Assembly: GCF_016412875.1 (NCBI RefSeq)
Contig: NZ_JAEKPD010000005.1
Location: forward strand, 62,001 to 126,000
Origin: Palleronia pontilimi
GTDB taxonomy: Bacteria > Pseudomonadota > Alphaproteobacteria > Rhodobacterales > Rhodobacteraceae
Reading direction: 5' to 3'
DNA: 64,000 nt
This document shows positions 1-8,089 of the stretch, piece after piece. The notes beneath the pieces were generated by a model. That model saw nothing but the letters and a program-made list of their open reading frames with translations. It did no database searches and was not told the origin of the DNA. A program made the position numbers and the translations under genes. Numbering within the stretch: the first letter of the stretch is position 1; each line of letters begins with the position of its first letter.

Positions 1-417
1 GATGGTGACCCGCCCGCCCGCCTCGCGCGCGCGGCAGGCCAGCGTGGCGATGATGTCGTCGGCCTCGAAGCCCTCCTGTTCCAGGCAGGCCAGGTTGAAG
101 GCGCGCGTGGCCTCGCGCGTCAGGGGGATCTGCGGGCGCAGATCCTCGGGCATCTCGTCGCGGTTCGCCTTGTACTTGTCGTACATGTCGTTGCGGAACG
201 TGTGGCTGCCCTTGTCGAAGACCACGGCCGCATGGGTCGGCGCGTCGGGGCCCTTGTTGTCCTCGATCATCTTCCAGATCATGTTGACGAAGCCCGACAC
301 CGCGCCCACCGGCAGCCCGTCGGACTTGCGCGTCAGCGGCGGCAGCGCGTGGTAGGCGCGGAAAATGAAGGCCGATCCGTCGACCAGGTGCAGATGATGG
401 CCTTTGCCGAAACTCAT
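1..417 (-). CDS. polA: DNA polymerase I, N-terminal part (runs off the window edge)
   Basis: The first 139 codons are present and the rest lies beyond position 1. The translation starts MSFGKGHHLHLVDGSAFIFR and continues with the metal-binding and DNA-binding signatures of the 5'-3' exonuclease (FEN) domain: VDGSAFIFRAYHA near the start, VVFDKG around residue 67, and EGFEADDIIATLA around residue 118. That domain removes RNA primers during Okazaki fragment processing and nick translation. The ATG at 417 is followed at once by the conserved start of the family. The gene upstream on the same strand ends at 478, so the promoter may lie in that 60-bp gap. The proofreading and polymerase domains cannot be judged here. 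Confidence 0.93.
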   Translation of the reverse strand, partial: MSFGKGHHLHLVDGSAFIFRAYHALPPLTRKSDGLPVGAVSGFVNMIWKMIEDNKGPDAPTHAAVVFDKGSHTFRNDMYDKYKANRDEMPEDLRPQIPLTREATRAFNLACLEQEGFEADDIIATLACRAREAGGRVTI

Positions 418-477
418 GCGGGTTCTCCGTCGATGCGCCGCGCTGTCATCGCCCGCGCGCGCGTCGGAGTCCAGTCG

Positions 478-957
478 TCAGCCGCCCCAGAACCCGCCGA
501 AGAGACCGCCGAAGATGTCGCCCATATTCTCGATGATCGACACGAGCAAAAGCACGGCCGCGATCAGCACGACGATCCACCAGACGAACTGGAACACGAT
601 GGCCGAGAGGCCCATCATCGTGCCGTATGCGCCCAGACGCGGCGGATCGCGCAGGATCAGCGACACGACCGACAGCACGATCGCCACGGCACCGGTCACC
701 GGCGCGGCCAGCAGCAGGATACGGTCGATGTCCCAGCCCCGCGGCTCGGGTTCGGGCTGCGGCGCGCCTGTCAGCGCCCGCCAGGCCGAGGCGCGGATAT
801 CGCCCGCGATTTCACCGATGGACACGCCGACGGGTTGCTGGGGCGTGAACGGACCGCCAAAGATGTGGACCATGGCCAGGATCAGCGCCAGGGCGCCGGT
901 GCCGACCGCCAGGTATCCGATCCGGAAACCGCCGCCGGGAATTTCTGCATGGTTCAT
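478..957 (-). CDS. Conserved membrane protein of unknown function
   Basis: 159 residues with at least three strongly hydrophobic segments: about residues 13-34, 80-103 and 113-145. The first and second are separated by a soluble loop rich in Pro, Glu and Arg. The C-terminus is glycine- and phenylalanine-rich (GGLFGGFWGG). I recognise no catalytic motif and cannot name the family with confidence. It is an inner-membrane protein by inference. It lies upstream of polA on the same strand with a 60-bp gap, which does not by itself imply a shared role. Confidence 0.75.
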   Translation of the reverse strand: MNHAEIPGGGFRIGYLAVGTGALALILAMVHIFGGPFTPQQPVGVSIGEIAGDIRASAWRALTGAPQPEPEPRGWDIDRILLLAAPVTGAVAIVLSVVSLILRDPPRLGAYGTMMGLSAIVFQFVWWIVVLIAAVLLLVSIIENMGDIFGGLFGGFWGG

Positions 958-1047
958 TCCACCCTCCCAAAATAACGGTGCGAAACGGTTTCAACTCTGC
1001 AGATCGAATATGGCCCGAGTGCGGCAATCAGGAATCGCCGCTGCCGG

Positions 1048-1626
1048 TCAGTCGCAGAAGCGGTCCCGTGTTTCGCGTGACGGGGGCCATTCCGGGCGAT
1101 CGGGATCCCCCAGGGGCAGACGGTAATAGTCCCGCAAAGCCTCAAGGTCGTGGATGTCGTAGTCGAAGGTCTGGCAGAGGCCGATGGGCCGATCCGTCGG
1201 CGGACCGTCACCGCGCAGATCGATCAGGTACCCCATCTTCCGCCCCAGCCCCACGATCTGGAAGTTCAGCGGTTCGGGATAGGTGAACGCGCTCGGGGTC
1301 GGCGTGTCGGCGGTGACATCGAGCGTATAGGTCCCGGCAGGCACCAGCACGCGAAAGAATTGCCCGGCCCGCAGCCGGGCGGTCAGGGCGGGCTGGTCTG
1401 TCGCAGGATCGCGTAGCGTAATTGACAGGTCCGGACCGGGATCGGTGCGGATCTGCAACGGAAAGACCAATGCCAGGCCCGTGTAGTTGCGCACCAGCCC
1501 ATAATCCCGCCCTGCCCCGGCCGCGGGCATCAATGTCAGGACCAGCGCGAAAGCGATCCGGATCAGTGGCCGCCCGCGCCATCCTTCAAGACGAAACGCT
1601 TGTCGCAATAGCCACACTCCACCCAT
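1048..1626 (-). CDS. Putative exported protein of unknown function
   Basis: The frame encodes 192 residues. A signal-peptide-like stretch ([17 protein letters not shown], about residues 23-39) would direct export, probably to the periplasm. The mature part is a beta-rich domain with [20 protein letters not shown] in its middle and a single Cys near the end. The start is uncertain: the first ATG (1626) overlaps 64 bp of the zinc-finger gene in another frame and puts about 22 residues before the signal peptide. A CTG at 1566-1564 overlapping the TGA of the upstream gene would give a cleaner signal peptide, but it is a non-standard start. No function can be assigned. Confidence 0.6.
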   Translation of the reverse strand: MGGVWLLRQAFRLEGWRGRPLIRIAFALVLTLMPAAGAGRDYGLVRNYTGLALVFPLQIRTDPGPDLSITLRDPATDQPALTARLRAGQFFRVLVPAGTYTLDVTADTPTPSAFTYPEPLNFQIVGLGRKMGYLIDLRGDGPPTDRPIGLCQTFDYDIHDLEALRDYYRLPLGDPDRPEWPPSRETRDRFCD

Positions 1627-1778
1627 CCGCGTTCTTCCGGGATTTGCAGCCAGACGCGCGGATGGGTCATCCCGCCGTCACAACTGACCCGGATCGTCGT
1701 CACTTCTTCAACCTCGGGCGCGTCGAAGGCCCCGGTCGGGGGCAGATCGCCTTCAAGGTCGACAGGTTTTTCGGACAT
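1563..1778 (-). CDS. Small zinc-finger (CHCC type) protein
   Basis: 71 residues starting at the ATG at 1778. The C-terminal half has a Cys-His-Cys-Cys set (C33, H39, C55, C58) in the context [28 protein letters not shown]. This is the pattern of the CHCC zinc-finger family, related to the mitochondrial complex I subunit NDUFS6. The family is common in alphaproteobacteria, and a role in respiratory complex assembly is inferred only from that relationship. The N-terminal half is acidic and probably disordered. The following gene on this strand starts inside or right at its stop codon, suggesting a two-gene operon. Confidence 0.85.
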   Translation of the reverse strand: MSEKPVDLEGDLPPTGAFDAPEVEEVTTIRVSCDGGMTHPRVWLQIPEERGWVECGYCDKRFVLKDGAGGH

Positions 1779-1874
1779 GGGATTTCCTTCGGGGCTTGGA
1801 TCATGCGGGCCGGGGCCTAGGTCGGTGCATGATGATAGCCATCGCCGCCCGAGGGGCAAGTGGAGCGCAGGACA

Positions 1875-2822
1875 ATGACCGATAACGCCATCGAGATTTC
1901 GGGCCTTACCAAGACCTATGCCGGGTCCGGATCCGAGCCGCCGAAAACTGCGCTGAAGGACGTGGACCTGAACATCCCGCGCGGCTCGATCTTCGGACTG
2001 CTCGGACCGAATGGCGCGGGCAAGTCGACGCTGATCAACGTGCTGGCGGGCCTGGTGGTGAAATCCGCGGGCCACGTGAAGATCTGGGGCTTCGACCAGG
2101 ACGTGAACCCGCGCCAGAGCCGCGCGGCCATCGGCGTCATGCCGCAAGAGCTGAACCTGGACCCGTTCTTCACGCCGCGCGGATCGCTGGATGTGCAGGC
2201 CGGGCTTTACGGCGTGCCGCGGGCCGAACGGCGCACCGACGAGATCCTGGAAATGATCGGCCTGACCGACAAGGGCGACGCCTACGCGCGCAACCTGTCG
2301 GGTGGCATGCGGCGGCGGCTGCTTTTGGGCAAGGCGCTGGTCCACAATCCGCGCATCCTGGTGCTGGACGAGCCCACCGCCGGCGTCGATATCGAACTGC
2401 GCCAGATGCTGTGGTCGAACGTGCGCAAGCTGAACGACGAGGGCATGACGATCATCCTGACCACCCATTACCTGGAAGAAGCCGAACAGATGTGCGACGA
2501 GATCGCGATCCTGCACCACGGCGAATTGCTGGTCCGCGACACGACGCCGAAGCTGATCGGGCGCATCGACACCAAGACTCTTGTGATCCAGCCCGAGGGC
2601 ACGCCGCCCCCCGATGTCGCCCTGCCCCAGGGGGTCACGCTGGACCGGCGCGAGGGCGGCATCCTGGCGTTCAATTATGCGAAGACGAAGACCTCGCCCG
2701 GCGACATCCTGATGGCGCTGCGCGAGGCGGGGGTGAAGATCGCGGACGTGTCGATCGAAGAGCCCGATCTCGAAGACGTGTTCCTCGACCTGACCCGCAG
2801 CGCCAACAAGTCCGCGGCGTAA
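1875..2822 (+). CDS. ABC transporter ATP-binding protein (ABC-2 / drug-export type)
   Basis: 315 residues with a complete nucleotide-binding domain: Walker [10 protein letters not shown] near residue 42, Q-loop MPQEL, signature NLSGGMRRR, Walker [11 protein letters not shown] and switch histidine TTHYLEEA. The C-terminal 80 residues resemble the extension of the YadG/NodI/DrrA group, which normally pairs with an ABC-2 membrane protein to export lipids, glycans or drugs. An in-frame GTG lies five codons earlier (1860). I chose the ATG at 1875 because a GCAGGA ribosome site precedes it by a few bases. No permease gene lies next to it in either direction, which is unusual for this group. Confidence 0.9.
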   Translation: MTDNAIEISGLTKTYAGSGSEPPKTALKDVDLNIPRGSIFGLLGPNGAGKSTLINVLAGLVVKSAGHVKIWGFDQDVNPRQSRAAIGVMPQELNLDPFFTPRGSLDVQAGLYGVPRAERRTDEILEMIGLTDKGDAYARNLSGGMRRRLLLGKALVHNPRILVLDEPTAGVDIELRQMLWSNVRKLNDEGMTIILTTHYLEEAEQMCDEIAILHHGELLVRDTTPKLIGRIDTKTLVIQPEGTPPPDVALPQGVTLDRREGGILAFNYAKTKTSPGDILMALREAGVKIADVSIEEPDLEDVFLDLTRSANKSAA

Positions 2823-2888
2823 GGGAACCGGGCTGCGCGCTGGGCGCTTTCCCCTGCAGCCACAAGCAAGACCGCAGCACGACAAAGA

Positions 2889-2930
2889 CCGGACCGCCGG
2901 GCGGTGCATCCTGCACCCCGTCAGGTCCGG
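2889..2930 (+). terminator. Nested hairpin after the ABC ATPase gene
   Basis: An outer stem CCGGACC (2889-2895) pairs with GGTCCGG (2924-2930). It encloses an inner stem GGTGCA (2903-2908) and TGCACC (2912-2917). No T-run follows, so it is either a terminator of the GC-rich kind or a structured leader of the next gene, whose start is only 21 bases away. Confidence 0.4.
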
Positions 2931-2951
2931 CAGGATCGAACGGAGCTATGG

Positions 2952-3338
2952 ATGTTCATACGCCCCACCATTCGCGAGGCACCGACGACCGAGCGGGACG
3001 TCTTCGCCTTCCACATAATCGGTGAAGTCACGGCCGACGACATGTCGGCCATGGCCGATTACATGAACACGCAGTTCGACAAGCATGACACCGTGTCGAT
3101 GTTGCTGATGTTCGACATCTACGACGGCGCCGAGAGGGGGGCGAGTTTCGATTGGGAAACGCTCAAATCCCGGGTGCGTGCGCTGGGCAAGGTCCGGCGC
3201 TACGCGGTCGTGGGCGGATCGGACGCAGCAAAGCAAGCGGTCGAATGGTCCGGCAAGATGCTGCCGGTCGACGCCCGCAGTTTCGATGCCGCCAACGAAG
3301 ACGCGGCCTGGGCCTTCCTGGGCGCGCAGCGCGCCTAG
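2952..3338 (+). CDS. STAS/SpoIIAA-like domain protein
   Basis: 128 residues. The ATG at 2952 has GGAG at 2942-2945, six bases upstream. The translation (MFIRPTIREAPTTERDVFAF, then HIIGEVTADDMSAMADYMN) has the length and pattern of small SpoIIAA-like/STAS (SEC14-type) proteins. These are single alpha/beta domains often linked to membrane or lipid processes, with no known enzymatic activity. The stop codon TAG (3336-3338) overlaps the stop of the convergent HIT gene in a shared CTAG. Its position behind the orphan ABC ATPase suggests possible co-transcription, but a hairpin separates them. Confidence 0.75.
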   Translation: MFIRPTIREAPTTERDVFAFHIIGEVTADDMSAMADYMNTQFDKHDTVSMLLMFDIYDGAERGASFDWETLKSRVRALGKVRRYAVVGGSDAAKQAVEWSGKMLPVDARSFDAANEDAAWAFLGAQRA

Positions 3339-3715
3339 CCCTTGGGCAGCATCCGCCCAAGCGGGCGGCCCCCAAGGATATGCAGGTGGTAGTGGGGGAC
3401 TTCCTGGACCCCGTTGGCGCCTGCGTTCGAAATGACGCGGTAGCCGTTGCCGCCCGCGCCCGGGCTCAATCCCTGATCGGTCACGATCCGCGCGGTGAGG
3501 CGGCTGAAATCGGCGATCTCGGCGTCCGAAGCGTTCGCCATGAAATCATCGTGGCAGACATAGGCGCCTTTCGGGATCACGAGCACATGCACGGGCGCCT
3601 GCGGTGTTATGTCCTTGAAGGCCAGCGTGTGCTGGGTTTCGGCGACGGTATCGTTCGGGATCTCGCCCCGCAGGATCTTGGCGAACACGTTCTGGTCGTC
3701 ATAGGTGAAGGGCAT
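3335..3715 (-). CDS. HIT-family (HinT-like) nucleotide hydrolase
   Basis: 126 residues from the ATG at 3715. It has the histidine-triad active site VPHYHLHILGG near the C-terminus (H-x-H-x-H plus the nucleotide-binding segment) and the family's N-terminal signature (VFAKILRGEIP). Length and layout match bacterial HinT proteins, which hydrolyse purine phosphoramidates and related adenylates. Its stop codon shares the palindrome CTAG with the convergent STAS-like gene. It lies 20 bp downstream of the branching-transferase gene on the same strand and may be co-transcribed with it. Confidence 0.92.
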   Translation of the reverse strand: MPFTYDDQNVFAKILRGEIPNDTVAETQHTLAFKDITPQAPVHVLVIPKGAYVCHDDFMANASDAEIADFSRLTARIVTDQGLSPGAGGNGYRVISNAGANGVQEVPHYHLHILGGRPLGRMLPKG

Positions 3716-3735
3716 GGTCGGCTCCTGGAAGTTTT

Positions 3736-5313
3736 TCAATCGGCGAAAAGGTGGTCCGAGGCGGCGATCTGCTGGGCGGCCCCCGGCTCGATGGACAGGA
3801 ATTCGGCAAGCGGTCCGGCATTCGTGTCGGGCGTGTCGCTTTCGGTGATGCGGTAGAGATGGGTGAAACCGGCGGCATTGATCGCCTCGGATTCGAACTG
3901 GAAATCGGCGCGGATCGTGGGCAACAGCCGGGACATGGTGACGGCCTTCGTGGATTGGCCCGCGATCCCCACCCGCCGGGCGTGACCTTCCAGGTACTGG
4001 TCCGAAAAGTCGCAAAGAATTTCCAGGATGCGCGTGGTCGAGCGATCGGACTCGAAATCCTGCATCAGGGCCAGGTTGCTCGGGTCCAGACAGATCATCA
4101 GGCGGTCCGTGTCGTGATAGTCGAAAAGCATCCGCATCAGCGCCCGGCGATGCCGCGTGCGCTTGACCAGGGTTGCCTGCGTGCCGCCCAGATCGGGCAA
4201 CTCGGTGTCTTCTTCGTCGAACAGGTATTTCAAGCCCGGCAGGTTGGTATGCTGGCGCGCGCGGTCCACCAGTCGCTTGGCCACATGCCATTTCTTGCAC
4301 GTCACGATCAGAAGCTCGCGGTCCCGGCCGATGCTGCTTTCCTTTTCCCAGAACCGGGGCGCGAAGCGGCGCCCGACGCGACCGCGTCCGGCGAGGAACT
4401 GGAACAGCCGTCGGCCTTCGTTCGAGATATCGAATTCCATTCCGACGGTCGTATAAAGCTGGCCCAGCCGCCGCTTCAGCGCGAGCGCCTCGGGACTGAT
4501 CTTGCGGGCGAACAGGTAATCCTGCGACAGCAGAAGATCGTAGTGATCGTCGTAGAAGCTGACCGGCATCCCGTAGTCGGAAAATATCAGAAAGGTCAGC
4601 GTCCGGTTGCGCAGCTCCGCGCGCGGGATCAGGTGATGGACGAGCGTCTGGAAGAAGGTCTCATCGGGGATCCATGTGGTGCGGAAGAAACGCCGCACAT
4701 CGCGGCGGCGATCGGTGAAGGCGAGCACCTTCTGCATCGTCTCGCGCCGCAGGCACCACCATTGCGAGCCGATCATGATCTGCAGATCCTGGGGCACGGA
4801 ACGGGTCAGACCCAGGCGCTTCTGCAGCTCGAACGACCGGTAGAAGAGCGCCTTGTTCCGGCGTTCGTTGAAGAAGTGGCGATAGATCAGCCGCTCTTCC
4901 TTGAAGCCCGTCTTGATCCAGTCCGACGCGTGGAAATCGTGATGCTCGATATAGTCGCAATCCTCGGCCTCGAGCATGGCGCGGCAATATTCGGCGGACT
5001 TGATGGGCATGCAATCGCCCGACAGCATGTAGAAATGCGTGGCCCGCGGGAAGGTGTCGATCGCCGCGCGGGCGGCCAGGATGGTGGCTTCGACAAGGCT
5101 CCATTCGCCCCAGCCGCATTTCACCCGGCGCGGCGTGACCACGACACGCGGGTTGTCCGCAAGCTCGGACACGATCTGCTGATAGTCGCCATCCGGCGCG
5201 CGCGCGTCGAAATGAATGGCCAGAAAGTCGCCCGCCGCCGTCACGCGATTGGCCTGGGCGATGACCGCGGGCGCGTCCTTGTGGCTGAGAAGAAGATAGG
5301 CGATTTGCGCCAT
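3736..5313 (-). CDS. Core-2/I-branching beta-1,6-N-acetylglucosaminyltransferase-like protein with C-terminal DUF5928-type region
   Basis: 525 residues. The first 280 match the Core-2/I-branching fold: IAYLLLSHKDAP at the start, FYMLSGDCMPIKS near residue 100 (nucleotide-sugar binding) and GSQWWCLRRETM near residue 190. The remaining 240 residues look like the DUF5928 region that follows this domain in many Rhodobacteraceae; in part it has the feel of a nucleotide-binding module (ELLIVTCKKWHVAKRLVDRA). The start MAQIAYLLLSHKD at 5313 matches the beginning of the fold, although the frame is open further upstream. It is divergent from the sulfotransferase gene. The pairing suggests a sulfated surface glycan, which is inference. 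Confidence 0.82.
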   Translation of the reverse strand: MAQIAYLLLSHKDAPAVIAQANRVTAAGDFLAIHFDARAPDGDYQQIVSELADNPRVVVTPRRVKCGWGEWSLVEATILAARAAIDTFPRATHFYMLSGDCMPIKSAEYCRAMLEAEDCDYIEHHDFHASDWIKTGFKEERLIYRHFFNERRNKALFYRSFELQKRLGLTRSVPQDLQIMIGSQWWCLRRETMQKVLAFTDRRRDVRRFFRTTWIPDETFFQTLVHHLIPRAELRNRTLTFLIFSDYGMPVSFYDDHYDLLLSQDYLFARKISPEALALKRRLGQLYTTVGMEFDISNEGRRLFQFLAGRGRVGRRFAPRFWEKESSIGRDRELLIVTCKKWHVAKRLVDRARQHTNLPGLKYLFDEEDTELPDLGGTQATLVKRTRHRRALMRMLFDYHDTDRLMICLDPSNLALMQDFESDRSTTRILEILCDFSDQYLEGHARRVGIAGQSTKAVTMSRLLPTIRADFQFESEAINAAGFTHLYRITESDTPDTNAGPLAEFLSIEPGAAQQIAASDHLFAD

Positions 5314-5461
5314 GGGCGGGATCGGGACCTGTCCAAATGCAACATTGGCCACCTGATAGCCCGAGACCCCATTGCAATGACAGGGCTTATTTGCTTCATG
5401 ATGACCCCAAGGTGTGGGGCACCGCGGTCCTTGACGGGACCAGGAAGAGAGTTGCGCGACC

Positions 5462-6280
5462 ATGGGATTCCCCGGAACCTGGATGACGACGAGCGAAAGC
5501 ATGGTTTACCGCGTCGTTCCGAAATGCGCCTGTTCGACCATCGGGCAGATAATGTTCTACTCCGACCACGGGCGCTTCTTCGACGGCGATATCCACGACG
5601 CGACCGAAGACCTGCACAAATGGGCCCTGCCCGAAAGCCAGCCCATCATCACCCGCAACGTGCGGCGCCACGACAGCCCGGCCTTCACCTGCGTGCGCAA
5701 TCCCTATACCCGCGTGCTGTCGTCGTTCTTCGACAAGATCTGCGGCATCCAGCGCAACGGGCGGCGCTATCGCGGCAACCTGGTGCCGCTTTTGATCCAG
5801 AAATACGGCATCGAGGTGGGCGGCGACGATGGCAAGGCCGAGTTCGACCAGATCGCGTCGTTCCGCCGTTTCCTGCTGTTCGTGCGCGACACGATCCGGT
5901 TCCGCAAGCCGATGGATCCCGACATCCACTGGTCGGCCGTCAGCGGCCACGTGGCGACCTTCATCGCCAATGGCGGCCGGTACGACCAGATCTTCTGGAC
6001 CGAGGATTTTAACGCGGGCATGCGCAAGGTGCTGGACGCGACCGAGACGACGTATCCGGTGGACCTTGCCGAGATCCCGCGCTTCAATGAAAGCGAAGGC
6101 CACGGCCCCAAGCGCGCCCACCCGGTCGAGGATTATTTCGACGATCTGTCCATGCACCTCATGTGGGAGATCTATCACCGCGACTTCAGGCTGTTCCGCT
6201 ACGATTTCGACAACCCGGCCAACAAGATGCCGACGGGCGAGATCGACCTGGACGAGGTGCACGCCAAGCTGGGCGGCTGA
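5462..6280 (+). CDS. Sulfotransferase family 2 protein
   Basis: 272 residues. The 5'-phosphosulfate binding signature is VPKCACSTI near residue 19, and the 3'-phosphate binding signature is RNPYTRVLSSFFDK near residue 79. Both are features of carbohydrate sulfotransferases of the Sulfotransfer_2 family, which use PAPS. AGGAAGAG lies 12 bases before the ATG. The gene is divergent from a Core-2/I-branching transferase gene across a 148-bp gap. The acceptor is unknown, and a cell-surface or exported glycan is the simplest guess. A strong hairpin follows the stop. Confidence 0.85.
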   Translation: MGFPGTWMTTSESMVYRVVPKCACSTIGQIMFYSDHGRFFDGDIHDATEDLHKWALPESQPIITRNVRRHDSPAFTCVRNPYTRVLSSFFDKICGIQRNGRRYRGNLVPLLIQKYGIEVGGDDGKAEFDQIASFRRFLLFVRDTIRFRKPMDPDIHWSAVSGHVATFIANGGRYDQIFWTEDFNAGMRKVLDATETTYPVDLAEIPRFNESEGHGPKRAHPVEDYFDDLSMHLMWEIYHRDFRLFRYDFDNPANKMPTGEIDLDEVHAKLGG

Positions 6281-6304
6281 ACGGCGCGGCCGGTCGGGGC
6301 GGAA

Positions 6305-6324
6305 GCGAGGGGCCAGCCCCTCGC
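6305..6324. terminator. Hairpin between convergent genes
   Basis: GCGAGGGG (6305-6312) pairs perfectly with CCCCTCGC (6317-6324) around a CCAG loop, between the sulfotransferase stop (6280) and the PfkB gene stop (6370). Being symmetrical, it could serve both strands. No T-run follows. Confidence 0.5.
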
Positions 6325-6330
6325 GCTCCC

Positions 6331-6359
6331 CGGGATATTTCCAAGAACAAAGATGGGGG
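6331..6359 (+). repeat. Dispersed intergenic element, long variant, copy 1
   Basis: The stretch beginning CGGGATATTTCC and ending AAAGATGGGG recurs on the minus strand at 27821-27850 with one difference in 28 bases. Both copies lie directly beside a GC-rich hairpin at a gene's 3' side. Confidence 0.75.
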
Positions 6360-6369
6360 CGTGCGGCGC

Positions 6370-7359
6370 CTAGATCAGGTCGTGGGCCGCGAAGACCGCC
6401 CGCATGTCCGCCTTGGGACGCGGGCCCACATGGCCGATCACCTCGGCTGCGGCCAGAACACCCATCTGGCCCGCGATCGCGGGCGGCAGGTCCTGCGCCA
6501 TACCGTAGATGAACCCGGCGGCGAACTGGTCGCCTGCCCCGGTAGCGTCCACCGGCTTGATGCGGTTGACCGGCACCTGGCTGCGTACGCCGTGCTGGAC
6601 GATCACCACCGGATCGCCCGAGCGGGTGCAGACCACCGTGGCGCATTTCTTGGCCGCGCGGGCCAGCGCGGTATCGAGGTCGGTCTCGTAGAGGGTGGTC
6701 CACTCGGCCTCGTTCCCGATGACGAAATCCAGGCGTTCCTCGATCAGGCGCTGGAAATCGGCGCGATGGCGCTCGGCGCAGAACGGATCGCTCAGGGTCA
6801 GGCCGCTGCGCCCGCCCGCGTGTCGCATCAGGTCGGCGGCCCGGGCGAAGGCGGTCTTTCCCTCGTCCTTGTCGAACAGGTAGCCTTCCAGGAACAGCAG
6901 GCCGCCCCCGTCGAACGCCTGAACGGGCACGTCGCTTTGCGACAGATCGGCGCCCGCGCCGAGATAGGTGTTCATGGACCGCTCGCCATCGGGCGACACG
7001 AAGATCATCGAGCGCGACGTGGGCAGCGCCGCGTCGGCGACCGGCGCATTGGGGAACGCGATCCCGTCCGCCTGCATCCCGTCCGCGTAGGCCCGTCCCA
7101 GCGCATCGTCCTTCACCTTGCCGATGAACACCGCGTCGGCCCCTAGTTTTCCCAGCCCGGCGATGGTGTTGGCGACGGATCCGCCCGGCGTCTGGATGCG
7201 GTCGGACATGGCCGCGTAAAGCAGCTCGGCGCGCTCACGCTCGACCAGCTGCATGATGCCCTTCTCGATGCCCATGTTGTCCAGGAACGAGTCGTCGGCG
7301 TGGCTGATGACATCGACGATGGCGTTGCCGATGCCGACGATGCGGGCGGGGGTGGTCAT
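6370..7359 (-). CDS. PfkB-family carbohydrate kinase, probably adenosine kinase
   Basis: 329 residues with the ribokinase/PfkB hallmarks: VGIGNAIVDVI at the N-terminus, PGGSVANTIAGLGKLG near residue 59, and the anion-hole/catalytic-base motif DATGAGDQFAAGF near residue 278. In Rhodobacteraceae this subgroup is annotated as adenosine kinase, which phosphorylates adenosine to AMP. The substrate is a family-based inference. The start codon overlaps the nth stop in an ATGA, so the two are translationally coupled. Confidence 0.88.
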   Translation of the reverse strand: MTTPARIVGIGNAIVDVISHADDSFLDNMGIEKGIMQLVERERAELLYAAMSDRIQTPGGSVANTIAGLGKLGADAVFIGKVKDDALGRAYADGMQADGIAFPNAPVADAALPTSRSMIFVSPDGERSMNTYLGAGADLSQSDVPVQAFDGGGLLFLEGYLFDKDEGKTAFARAADLMRHAGGRSGLTLSDPFCAERHRADFQRLIEERLDFVIGNEAEWTTLYETDLDTALARAAKKCATVVCTRSGDPVVIVQHGVRSQVPVNRIKPVDATGAGDQFAAGFIYGMAQDLPPAIAGQMGVLAAAEVIGHVGPRPKADMRAVFAAHDLI

Positions 7360-8000
7360 GCGGTTTTCTCCGGGAAGGGGCAAAGATCGGCGATCGGGCA
7401 CGCGCCGCATTTCGGCTTGCGGGCCACGCAGGTGTAGCGGCCGTGCAGGATCAGCCAATGATGGGCGTGGCGCTGGAACCGGGCGGGCACGTTGTCCTCG
7501 ACGGCGCGCTCGACCGCGACGACGTCCTTGCCGGGCGCGATGCGGGTGCGGTTGCCGACGCGGAAGATATGGGTGTCGACCGCCTGTGCCGGATGGCCCC
7601 ACCACATGTTCAGCACCACGTTGGCGGTCTTGCGGCCCACGCCCGGCAGGCCTTCCAGCGCGGCGCGCGACGACGGCACCTCGCCGCCATACTCATCCAC
7701 CAGGATGCGGCTGAGCTTCATCACGTTCTTGGCCTTGTTGCGATAGAGCCCGATGGTCTTGATATGGGCGATCACGCCGTCCTCGCCCAGATCGAGCATC
7801 TTCTGCGGCGTGTCGGCCACGGCAAAAAGACCGCGCGTGGCCTTGTTCACGCCCACGTCGGTGGCCTGCGCGCTCAGCGCCACGGCCACGACCAGGGTGT
7901 AGGCGTTGACGTGCTCGAGCTCGCCCTTGGGTTCGGGATCAATGGCTTCGAACCGTTCGAAAATCTCGTAGATCTGGTGATAGGGCAGCGGCTTGACCAT
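7356..8000 (-). CDS. nth: Endonuclease III
   Basis: 214 residues, close to the 211 of the E. coli enzyme. It has the helix-hairpin-helix with catalytic lysine LPGVGRKTANVVLN, the catalytic aspartate in AVDTHIFRV, and a C-terminal [4Fe-4S] motif C-x6-C-x2-C-x5-C (CVARKPKCGACPIADLC). It excises oxidised pyrimidines in base excision repair and cleaves at abasic sites. The ATG at 8000 (MVKPLPYHQIYEIFERFE) was preferred over an in-frame ATG 12 codons upstream because the family begins there. Its end overlaps the following PfkB gene by four bases. Confidence 0.95.
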   Translation of the reverse strand: MVKPLPYHQIYEIFERFEAIDPEPKGELEHVNAYTLVVAVALSAQATDVGVNKATRGLFAVADTPQKMLDLGEDGVIAHIKTIGLYRNKAKNVMKLSRILVDEYGGEVPSSRAALEGLPGVGRKTANVVLNMWWGHPAQAVDTHIFRVGNRTRIAPGKDVVAVERAVEDNVPARFQRHAHHWLILHGRYTCVARKPKCGACPIADLCPFPEKTA

Positions 8001-8089
8001 GCCCCGCTCTATGCAATGGGCGCCCGGACCCTTCAAGCGGGTTCATCGTCCCCGGCGCAGCGGCCAGCCGCGTGCCCCGCGGGACCGCG

